From the NCBI GenBank assembly GCA_002869305.1, contig PKTC01000201.1:1-5455 (forward strand): DNA of 5,455 nucleotides. Direction: 5' to 3'. Position numbers and translations under genes: made by a program. Below are positions 1-5,455 of the stretch, one piece after another. Every line of letters starts with the position of its first letter. Positions within the stretch are counted from its first letter, which is position 1. The notes beneath the pieces were generated by a model. It did not search any database, was not told the origin of the DNA, and worked only from the letters and a program-made list of their open reading frames with translations. This DNA comes from Marinilabiliales bacterium. Its GTDB lineage: Bacteria > Bacteroidota > Bacteroidia > Bacteroidales > UBA12077.

Positions 1-1
1 A

Positions 2-337
2 GTTGTAACTAATCCAAATTTTGAAGCTGTTACGGCTTTTGAAATATTTGAACACCTGATTTGTCCTTTTAATGCTCTTAGATCAATCAAAGCCAAAAAG
101 TTAATTTCTTCTTTACCTTTAAAATTATGGTTTGCTCAAGCCTACTGGGGAGAAAATGAATGTGATAGACATTATCATGAGTTTGAAGTTAAACAGTTTA
201 ACATGCTTCTAAATAAATCGGGTTGGGAAATTAAAAAAAGTGAGAAATGGATTAGTTCAGATAAAATATGGGGTATCCGCCCTATTTTAAGGTTTTTTAC
301 TCCGCGTTATTACATTGTTTATTGTGAAAGAAATTAG
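2..337 (+). CDS. Class I SAM-dependent methyltransferase, C-terminal part (5' end outside window)
   Basis: An open frame enters from the left edge and runs 111 codons to a TAG. The visible part begins near the end of the Rossmann core: FEAVTAFEIFEHL resembles the strand-4 motif of Methyltransf_11/23 proteins (a D/E-x-FEH-L pattern). It continues with a KLISSLPLKLWF strand, a W...DRHYHEF segment and a final GWEI region, the usual order in small methyltransferases of polysaccharide loci. The SAM-binding glycine loop would lie upstream and is not visible. Such enzymes methylate sugars or lipid-linked intermediates in the cytoplasm, but the substrate cannot be told from this piece. No membrane segment is seen. 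The flippase gene starts 28 bases after its stop on the same strand, so the two are probably co-transcribed. The family call is fairly firm; the specific role is unknown. Confidence 0.72.
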   Translation, partial: VVTNPNFEAVTAFEIFEHLICPFNALRSIKAKKLISSLPLKLWFAQAYWGENECDRHYHEFEVKQFNMLLNKSGWEIKKSEKWISSDKIWGIRPILRFFTPRYYIVYCERN

Positions 338-365
338 TATAAGTAGATCTCTCAAAAGATTTTAG

Positions 366-1835
366 ATGCTATATAAATTAAAAACCATCCTTAAGCATAC
401 CTTAATTTATAGTTTAGGAAATATAAGTACAAAACTAGTTGGATTTGTGCTTTTACCATTGTATACCACGTTTCTTTCGATCAATGAATATGGAATATTT
501 GCCATTCTAGAGATTAGCACAACGGTTATCGTAGCTCTGTTTAGCTTTGGTTTATCCACTACCATGATGAGGTGGTGCTCTGTGGAAAAAAATGCCTCAA
601 AACTAAAATCTATCGTATTTACAACTTACATAACTTCATTACTTATTGTTTTTTCCTTAAATGTTTTATTGTATCCATTTCATGAATCATTATCTTTTCT
701 TTTCTTTGATACATCAGCATACAAATTATATTTCCTTGTGCTGATTACGTCGGGATCATTTGAAATACTAAATCTAATCTCATTGGATCTAATCCGATTA
801 AAAGAAAAGCCCTACTTATATATTTTTGTTACTATCTCCAAAATAATAGTTGTTCTTAGCTTAAATATTTACTTCATAAAGTATCAAAATCTTGGGATTT
901 TAGGGATTCTAATTAGTTCACTTATTGGCAATGTTTTAACAACTTTAATTACCGTACCTATTCTACTAAAAAACATGATCCCTAAATACAACGTAAAAGA
1001 ATTAGCAAGTATGTTTAATTATGGATTTCCTCTAATCTTTATGTCCATCTCAATGATTTTGCTCACAATGAGCGATCGATACATTATCAAATATTATTTA
1101 GATTATTCACAAGTGGGTATCTATTCTTTAGGATATAAAATTGCCAGTGTAATCAATGTTTTTATCATTCAATCTTTTCAGACAGGATTCTTACCCATTG
1201 CTTATAAAAACTTTGACAAACAAGATGCCAACCGGTTCTTCTCTAAAACCTTAACATATTATACGTATGTGCTTGTTTTTTGCAGCCTTGGCTTATCATT
1301 GTTTTCTCAGGAAATAATTGAAATATTTTCAAAAAATACTGATTATTTTAGTGCTTACACCATTGTGCCTTTTATAGCATTGGCCTTTGTTTTCAAAGGA
1401 ATTCAATACATTTACTCCTTAGGAATGCATTTTATGAAAAAAACTAAATATAACGCCATAGTTGTTTTAGGTGCCGCCCTGCTTAACATTTCATTAAATT
1501 TTGTACTTGTTCCTCTTTACGGCATTTATGGTGCTGCTGCAGCAACAATTATCTCATGGATTTTTATGTCCTTCGCTTTTTATAGGTATACCATGAAATA
1601 TTATAAAATAGATTATGAACTTAAAAAAATTGTCTTACTAGTATTAATAGGCATAATGCTGTTTTTACTTTCCTATACATTTTCTGAGGTACAGTTTTAC
1701 CTAAAAATAGTGCTTAAAGCTTTGCTCTTTATAATGTTTCCATTTATTCTCTTTGTTTTCAACTTTTATGAAAAAATAGAAATTCTAAGAATTAAGGAAA
1801 TTCTGATTAAAAGAAAAATTAAATCTGATAAGTAA
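366..1835 (+). CDS. Wzx-like polysaccharide flippase (MOP superfamily)
   Basis: A 489-residue, very hydrophobic protein with about 12-14 membrane segments, at roughly residues 12-34, 42-64, 84-104, 118-138, 150-170, 175-200, 220-238, 253-275, 297-316, 330-350, 364-384, 387-407, 421-438 and 446-467. The N-terminal pattern (HTLIYSLGNISTKLVGFVLLPLYT, then a short EYG turn and a helix rich in small residues) is typical of the polysaccharide_synt/RfbX group of the MOP exporter superfamily. SDRYIIKYYLD...VGIYSLGYKI at about 236-259 and VLVPLYGIYGAAAAT at about 380-394 match conserved blocks of the family. Length is normal. Family members move undecaprenyl-linked sugar units across the inner membrane; the exact substrate here is unknown. 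The basic tail (IKRKIKSDK) should be cytoplasmic. The ATG at 366 lacks a clear Shine-Dalgarno sequence, which is common in Bacteroidota. It follows the methyltransferase closely and is the last gene of this rightward unit. Confidence 0.88.
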   Translation: MLYKLKTILKHTLIYSLGNISTKLVGFVLLPLYTTFLSINEYGIFAILEISTTVIVALFSFGLSTTMMRWCSVEKNASKLKSIVFTTYITSLLIVFSLNVLLYPFHESLSFLFFDTSAYKLYFLVLITSGSFEILNLISLDLIRLKEKPYLYIFVTISKIIVVLSLNIYFIKYQNLGILGILISSLIGNVLTTLITVPILLKNMIPKYNVKELASMFNYGFPLIFMSISMILLTMSDRYIIKYYLDYSQVGIYSLGYKIASVINVFIIQSFQTGFLPIAYKNFDKQDANRFFSKTLTYYTYVLVFCSLGLSLFSQEIIEIFSKNTDYFSAYTIVPFIALAFVFKGIQYIYSLGMHFMKKTKYNAIVVLGAALLNISLNFVLVPLYGIYGAAAATIISWIFMSFAFYRYTMKYYKIDYELKKIVLLVLIGIMLFLLSYTFSEVQFYLKIVLKALLFIMFPFILFVFNFYEKIEILRIKEILIKRKIKSDK

Positions 1836-1858
1836 TATAGAAAATACCAGCTTCCATA

Positions 1859-1898
1859 AATAAATCTGCGGAGGTAGGTTGCAGCCAATGAGTTTATT
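1859..1898. other. Weak interrupted inverted repeat with GC-rich core
   Basis: AATAAA (1859-1864) can pair with TTTATT (1893-1898), and CTGC (1866-1869) with GCAG (1881-1884), around a GC-rich loop; the right side carries an 8-base bulge. The segment 1866-1886 is about two-thirds G+C in an otherwise very AT-rich gap. It sits 24 bases past the flippase stop, where a terminator for the rightward operon would be expected. The stem is short and broken and has no clean T-tract, so a terminator role is only a possibility. Confidence 0.2.
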
Positions 1899-2115
1899 AT
1901 AATTTGTAGTTTTGTTTCACTAAGCTATTCACTTCCAATAACTCAATATAAGACATTGGTCCATATAGTTTATTAAATTGATTTCTTTTAAGCTAAATAT
2001 CTTCACTTTCCAAATCAGTTATTGTATTATAAAAAAAGCAAATGATTAAATTCTTACAATTTTTTTAGATAATTTATTGTGATCATCTCCATTTTCAATC
2101 TTAACTTCATAAAAT
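1897..2115 (-). pseudogene. Decayed coding remnant, possibly a GT4 glycosyltransferase C-terminus
   Basis: On the minus strand this stretch reads like protein, but in two frames. About 22 codons down to a TAA at 2046-2048 give EVKIENGDDHNKLSKKIVRI. In a second frame, from about 2056 down to a TAA at 1897-1899, comes FFYNTITDLESEDI, an amber codon at 1993-1995, then FNKLYGPMSYIELLEVNSL. ENGD...LSKKIVRI resembles the segment after the sugar-nucleotide site of GT4 enzymes (commonly V-ENGD-xxxLAxxI-xxLL), and YGPMSYIELL about 40 codons later resembles their last helix. The order and spacing suit one GT4 tail broken by a frameshift near 2046-2056 and one stop. The rest of such a gene is missing: directly upstream is the truncated amidohydrolase in another frame. 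The identification is an inference from short motifs; random AT-rich sequence remains possible. Confidence 0.35.
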
Positions 2116-2370
2116 CTTCATCAAATCCTTTAAGTTGGGAGTGTCTGGATCTGTTGCATAGAATGGAATGAATCGATCCGGATGTAGATCAGAAGCATGA
2201 ATCAATTCTTTTACGGATAAGTTCTCATAAATAGATGAGATAGCTGGAGAGTGCTCTTCCCAAGTAACAATCCAACACTTTTCAATATTATTGGTATCAA
2301 GATATCGGATAATTTTATCGGTATTGTAACCTTGAAAGTTAATATGAAAATGTGAATTTATTTTTTTCAT
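2107..2370 (-). pseudogene. Truncated amidohydrolase (amidohydrolase_2-like), N-terminal 87 codons only
   Basis: The ATG at 2370 begins MKKINSHFHINF. The His-x-His pair at residues 7 and 9 is the first metal-ligand motif of TIM-barrel amidohydrolases, and it is followed by a helix (DKIIRYLDTNNIEKCWIVT) and DRFIPFYATDPDTPNL, a second strand typical of the amidohydrolase_2 (PF04909) group. Intact family members are around 280-300 residues; here a TGA ends the frame right after NLKDLMKIL. The later metal-binding histidines and the catalytic aspartate cannot be present, so the product should not be a working hydrolase. None of the other minus-strand frames downstream resumes the amidohydrolase, so this looks like a deletion or recombination joint and not a simple frameshift. 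It starts 23 bases after the GT4 gene stop and would be transcribed with it. The substrate of the ancestral enzyme is unknown; relatives occur in polysaccharide clusters. Confidence 0.7.
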
Positions 2371-2393
2371 GTCAGTAAAGTGAAATCAAGTTA

Positions 2394-3674
2394 CTATGAG
2401 AGAATATAGTGTAATTCTTTGGTAAGGTTTCTTCTAGTAAATCTTTCCAACGCTTCTTTATTTATCTGAAATTTACTGTTCAGTTCGATAACTTTTTCTA
2501 AAAACTCCTTTAATTCCTTTTCTTGATTATAATCAAAACACTTACCTGCTTCACACTCTTGGATTATCTTGGCGCTATCTCCATCTTTCGGTCCTATTCC
2601 TATAATGGGTTTGCCAGCTGCCAGGTACTCAAATAATTTCCCCGTTAATATACTTTTGTTACCTTCAATTTCTGGAATCACTAATAATAAGGCAGAAGAA
2701 TTATACAAATATTCGATTGATTTTTGATGTGTTACATAACCCACTATTTCGAGATTTTCTTCAAGCCCTGCATTTTTAAAATCAAGGTGTTTTTGTTCCG
2801 AAATATTTCCAACAAAACGGATTATAAAATCTTTTCCATCCTCTTTAAGTTTTTTACAAACTTTTATGAATGTGCTTATATTGTAATGATCTGAGAACGT
2901 ACCGGTATAAGTAATAGTAAATTTCTCTGGTTTGTTTTCGATCTGTCCTTCAAAATCGTTCTCATCAAATCCATTAGAAAGAATATGAATATTTTCTCGT
3001 TCTGATTTTAATTGTAACTCATTTTTAAGTGTATTTCCAACAGTTAATACTTTATCCGCTTTTTCAAGTACTTCTTTTTCTTTCTTTTTATCGATTCTTT
3101 TCGCTAAATTAGTGTGTAACAGGTCTTTATAATAATAAATATCTGTCCATGGATCTCGAAAATCTGCAATCCATTGTATATCTAAATTCTTTTTTAATTT
3201 TAATCCTACCAATTGTGTTGAATGCGGTGGACTGGTTGTAACAACTGTCTCTATGTTAAATTCAGCAATTAGATCCTTTGCTTTTTTATATGCATACTTA
3301 TTCCAACCAACTCTGGCATCTGGAATAAAAAAATTTCCCCGTATAAATCTTAAAAAAACTTGGAAAAGACTTTTCTTGTTTACATTGGTGAAGCCACCAT
3401 AGGGAACATTCTTCTTTCCGAATAATCCTGACAAAACATTTAAAGGCTCAACAGATTTAGTTTTAAAAACTTTTAATTCCGAATGAATATCTTTTTCAAG
3501 ACTTTCGTCTCTCTGAGGATAAGAAGCATATTTTGGATCAACTGTTAAAATGATAGGCTCAATACCAAATTCTGGAAGATACTTAGCAAATTTTAACCAC
3601 CATTGTACTCCAGCCCCACCACTTGGGGGCCAGTAGTACGTTATAATTAAAACTTTTCTTTTTTCTCTCACCAA
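2394..3674 (-). CDS. GT4-family glycosyltransferase (GT-B fold)
   Basis: A 426-residue cytoplasmic protein. The N-terminal domain opens with KVLIITYYWPPSGGAGVQ (residues 7-24), a Rossmann strand followed by the glycine-rich acceptor-side loop of GT-B enzymes. WIADFRDPWTD at 168-178 is the conserved block at the end of this domain in the Bacteroidetes group of WcaI-like GT4 proteins. The C-terminal nucleotide-sugar domain starts near 252 (FTITYTGTFSDHYN), and KLFEYLAAGKPIIGIG at 346-361 is the donor-binding loop with E349. Length is normal and it is full-length. Donor and acceptor cannot be assigned. No ATG exists near the start: the frame opens with TTG (3672-3674) directly followed by GTG (3669-3671), and the conserved strand begins at residue 7, so one of these two is the likely start. 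It lies 6-9 bases after the glyQS stop, so it probably depends on glyQS transcription and translational coupling. Confidence 0.9.
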   Translation of the reverse strand: MVREKRKVLIITYYWPPSGGAGVQWWLKFAKYLPEFGIEPIILTVDPKYASYPQRDESLEKDIHSELKVFKTKSVEPLNVLSGLFGKKNVPYGGFTNVNKKSLFQVFLRFIRGNFFIPDARVGWNKYAYKKAKDLIAEFNIETVVTTSPPHSTQLVGLKLKKNLDIQWIADFRDPWTDIYYYKDLLHTNLAKRIDKKKEKEVLEKADKVLTVGNTLKNELQLKSERENIHILSNGFDENDFEGQIENKPEKFTITYTGTFSDHYNISTFIKVCKKLKEDGKDFIIRFVGNISEQKHLDFKNAGLEENLEIVGYVTHQKSIEYLYNSSALLLVIPEIEGNKSILTGKLFEYLAAGKPIIGIGPKDGDSAKIIQECEAGKCFDYNQEKELKEFLEKVIELNSKFQINKEALERFTRRNLTKELHYILS

Positions 3675-3680
3675 GTGAAA

Positions 3681-5234
3681 TTAAAATATTTTCTTCAATA
3701 ATTTTTTCATACTCACCTTATCGTCAACGATTTTGGTAAGCTCCGAAATCTGCACTCTTTCTTGTTCCATTGAATCACGATCACGAATGGTAACCGTGTT
3801 ATCTTCGAGTGTTTTATGATCAATGGTAACGCAATAAGGTGTTCCAATTGCATCCTGACGACGATAACGACGACCTATTGAGTCTTTCTCATCATACTGA
3901 CAAGTAAAATCAAATTTCAATTCATCGATGATTTCACGTGCTTTTTCTGGTAAACCATCCTTTTTTACTAGCGGAAGTACAGCTAATTTAATAGGTGCAA
4001 GCGCTGGTGGAATTCTGAATACAACCCGTATGTCAGAATCTCCATTTTCTTTCTTCACTTCTTCATCCTGCAAGCAAGCTGATAAAATGGTTAAGAATGT
4101 TCTATCTAAACCAATTGAAGTTTCAACAACATATGGAACAAAACTTTCTCCTGATTCAGGATCAAAATATTGTAATTTCTTGCCTGAAAATTTCTGGTGT
4201 TGTGATAAGTCAAAATCTGTTCTTGAATGAATTCCTTCTAGCTCCTTAAACCCAAATGGAAATTCAAATTCAATATCGAATGCTGCATTTGCGTAATGCG
4301 CTAATTTATCGTGCTCATGGAAACGATATTTTTCATCTGTCAATCCCAAAGCTTTGTGCCATTTCATTCTAAGTTCCTTCCAGTGATTAAACCACTCTTT
4401 TTCGGTTCCGGGCTTAACAAAAAATTGCATCTCCATCTGCTCGAATTCACGCATGCGGAAAATAAACTGACGCGCTACAATTTCGTTTCTAAAGGCTTTC
4501 CCAATTTGGGCAATTCCAAATGGAAGTTTCATTCGTCCAGTTTTCTGCACATTTAAGTAATTTACAAAAATACCCTGAGCTGTTTCCGGACGTAAATAAA
4601 TTTTACTAGCTCCTTCTGCTACAGAACCCAATTGCGTTTCGAACATCAAATTAAATTGACGAACATCGGTCCAGTTTTTTGATCCTGAAACCGGACATGC
4701 AATTTCGCAGTCTACTATAATTTGCTTTATTTCGTTTAAGTCGTCTGCTTCTAGTGCTTTTACTAAACGACCCTGTATTTCGTCAATTTTTGATTTATTT
4801 CGCAAAATATTCGGGTTCGTTTCAAGAAACTGCTTTTCATCAAAAGAATCACCAAATTTTTTGCGGCCTTTATCAACATCCTTATTAATCTTAGCTTGAT
4901 ATTTTTGAATATGTTCTTCTATTAAATCATCGGCTCTATATCTCTTCTTTGAGTCTTTATTATCAATTAGCGGGTCGTTAAAAGCACTTGTATGGCCTGA
5001 GGCATTCCATGTTTCAGGATGCATGAAAATGGCAGCATCAATTCCTACTATATTCTCGTGCATTTTCACCATTGCATCCCACCAGTACTTTTTAATGTTG
5101 TTTTTCAATTCAACTCCATACTGTCCATAATCATATACCGCGCTTAATCCATCATAAATTTCACTTGATTGAAATATATATCCATACTCCTTTGCATGTG
5201 CTATAAGTTTCTTAAATTGATCATCTTGAGCCAT
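3681..5234 (-). CDS. glyQS: Glycyl-tRNA synthetase, single-chain homodimeric type
   Basis: A 517-residue class II aminoacyl-tRNA synthetase that charges tRNA-Gly with glycine in the cytoplasm; it is essential for translation. Visible landmarks are the N-terminal catalytic start (YGYIFQSSEIYDGLSAVYDYG), CPVSGSKNWTDVRQFNLMF at 180-198, RPETAQGIFVNYLN at 215-228, motif 2 with the FRNE loop (248-251) and MREFEQMEMQFF (261-272), EGIHSRTDFDLSQH at 333-346, motif 3 ETSIGLDRTF (371-380), and an HGTP-type anticodon-binding domain from about 411 to 505 including DSIGRRYRRQDAIGTP. This is the eukaryote/archaea-like single-chain form used by Bacteroidota, not the alpha2-beta2 form. It is intact and of normal length. 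The ATG at 5232-5234 has an AGGA eight bases upstream and a Bacteroidota-type -7 element about 40 bases upstream. It heads the leftward unit containing the GT4 gene. Confidence 0.98.
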   Translation of the reverse strand: MAQDDQFKKLIAHAKEYGYIFQSSEIYDGLSAVYDYGQYGVELKNNIKKYWWDAMVKMHENIVGIDAAIFMHPETWNASGHTSAFNDPLIDNKDSKKRYRADDLIEEHIQKYQAKINKDVDKGRKKFGDSFDEKQFLETNPNILRNKSKIDEIQGRLVKALEADDLNEIKQIIVDCEIACPVSGSKNWTDVRQFNLMFETQLGSVAEGASKIYLRPETAQGIFVNYLNVQKTGRMKLPFGIAQIGKAFRNEIVARQFIFRMREFEQMEMQFFVKPGTEKEWFNHWKELRMKWHKALGLTDEKYRFHEHDKLAHYANAAFDIEFEFPFGFKELEGIHSRTDFDLSQHQKFSGKKLQYFDPESGESFVPYVVETSIGLDRTFLTILSACLQDEEVKKENGDSDIRVVFRIPPALAPIKLAVLPLVKKDGLPEKAREIIDELKFDFTCQYDEKDSIGRRYRRQDAIGTPYCVTIDHKTLEDNTVTIRDRDSMEQERVQISELTKIVDDKVSMKKLLKKIF

Positions 5235-5242
5235 ATGTTTAA

Positions 5243-5246
5243 TCCT
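5243..5246 (-). promoter_or_regulatory. Ribosome binding site of glyQS
   Basis: TCCT on the plus strand reads AGGA on the minus strand, 8 bases before the glyQS ATG. It is the only purine-rich Shine-Dalgarno-like match ahead of this start and supports the MAQDDQF start. Among the genes here it is unusual in having such a site at all. Confidence 0.5.
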
Positions 5247-5272
5247 ATTTTATTGATTTTAAAATAATCACA

Positions 5273-5280
5273 CAAAAATA
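5273..5280 (-). promoter_or_regulatory. Bacteroidota-type -7 promoter element for glyQS
   Basis: The minus strand reads TATTTTTG, an exact match to the TAnnTTTG -7 consensus of the Bacteroidota primary sigma factor. A TTG that could act as the -33 element lies at 5305-5307 (minus strand), 24 bases upstream, slightly farther than the usual spacing. The transcript would start near 5265-5268, giving a leader of about 30-35 bases before the glyQS ATG. The position is right for a promoter driving glyQS and the genes behind it. Confidence 0.55.
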
Positions 5281-5373
5281 ATCGAAATACTTTTGAATTC
5301 ATAACAATCTGAGGATATACGTGAGAGTTTTATTAAACATATCATAGTAATAATATATTTCGATAACAATTTC

Positions 5374-5381
5374 TACCTTTG
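5374..5381 (+). promoter_or_regulatory. Possible -7 element overlapping the nadB start region
   Basis: TACCTTTG matches TAnnTTTG exactly but ends on the base before the ATG at 5382. A transcript from it would begin inside the coding frame, and no TTG is seen at the proper -33 distance. It may be a chance match, or the annotated start may be wrong. No other TAnnTTTG is seen on the plus strand of the 147-base divergent gap. Confidence 0.25.
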
Positions 5382-5455
5382 ATGAGTATTAAGGTTGATT
5401 TAAACTCTCTTTTTATTATTAAAGAAACAGATTTTCTTGTAATTGGATCTGGAAT
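5382..5455 (+). CDS. nadB: L-aspartate oxidase-like flavoprotein, N-terminus only (runs off window)
   Basis: The ATG at 5382 opens 24 codons that run to the window edge. Residues 14-24 read KETDFLVIGSG: a polar lead-in, a hydrophobic beta strand and the start of a GxGxxG dinucleotide-binding loop, as in FAD-dependent oxidoreductases. TDFLVIGSGI is the usual beginning of Bacteroidota L-aspartate oxidase, which converts aspartate to iminoaspartate in NAD synthesis. The fumarate reductase/succinate dehydrogenase flavoprotein group is the main alternative, and 24 codons cannot settle it. The lead-in of about 13 residues before the strand is somewhat longer than in many NadB proteins, so the start is uncertain. 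It is divergent from glyQS across a 147-base gap. Confidence 0.6.
   Translation, partial: MSIKVDLNSLFIIKETDFLVIGSG

Noticed and set aside
345..360. Short inverted repeat ATCT...AGAT between the methyltransferase and the flippase
   Set aside because: A four-base stem with AT-rich flanks is too weak for a terminator, and the genes are only 28 bases apart and probably co-transcribed.
1836..2400. Insertion sequence or other mobile element behind the gene decay
   Set aside because: No transposase fragment, terminal inverted repeats or target-site duplication was found flanking the decayed stretch.
3928..4230. Plus-strand open frame of 100 codons
   Set aside because: It lies entirely antisense to the well-conserved glyQS catalytic and anticodon-binding region and has no recognisable domain.
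4311..4556. Plus-strand open frame of 81 codons
   Set aside because: It is antisense to the glyQS motif 2 region; its composition reflects the complementary conserved codons.
5322..5336. GTTTTATTAAAC palindrome in the glyQS/nadB gap as an operator
   Set aside because: It is short, AT-rich and not repeated, so it does not stand out from background.
5362..5373. GATAACAATTTC, identical to part of the E. coli lac operator
   Set aside because: The match is 12 AT-rich bases without the symmetric partner half, and no LacI-type regulator is in view; chance is the simplest explanation.

Overview
The window looks like chromosomal DNA of a low-GC member of the Bacteroidota, probably the Bacteroidales or a related marine order. 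The clues are a single-chain glycyl-tRNA synthetase of the Bacteroidetes type (with blocks such as CPVSGSKNWTDV and RPETAQGIFVNY), a TAnnTTTG promoter element upstream of it, AT-rich gaps and weak or absent Shine-Dalgarno sequences. Genus-level placement is not possible from sequence reading alone.

Layout. Positions 2-337 (+) hold the C-terminal part of a class I SAM-dependent methyltransferase that begins outside the window. It is followed after 28 bases by a complete Wzx-like polysaccharide flippase (366-1835, +). These two look like the distal end of a surface-polysaccharide operon. Reading the other way, starting near 5270, are glyQS (3681-5234, -), a GT4-family glycosyltransferase that starts 6 bases after the glyQS stop with no ATG available (2394-3674, -), and an amidohydrolase cut down to its first 87 codons (2107-2370, -). 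Between the two converging units, 1836-2106 holds no intact gene. On the minus strand it carries coding-like pieces in different frames, including what resembles the tail of a second GT4 glycosyltransferase. At the right edge, divergent from glyQS, the first 24 codons of a flavoprotein that looks like L-aspartate oxidase (nadB) begin at 5382 (+).

How the parts fit. The methyltransferase, flippase and glycosyltransferase are typical of O-antigen, capsule or exopolysaccharide loci: sugar transfer on the cytoplasmic face, possible methylation, then flipping of the lipid-linked unit. The locus ends against two housekeeping genes (glyQS and nadB). The decayed zone at 1836-2370 looks like a scar of gene loss or exchange at the edge of a variable polysaccharide region. 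I see no CRISPR array, tRNA, rRNA, intact insertion sequence or convincing new defence or mobile system. The most unusual features are the broken amidohydrolase/glycosyltransferase junction and the polysaccharide glycosyltransferase riding behind a tRNA synthetase.
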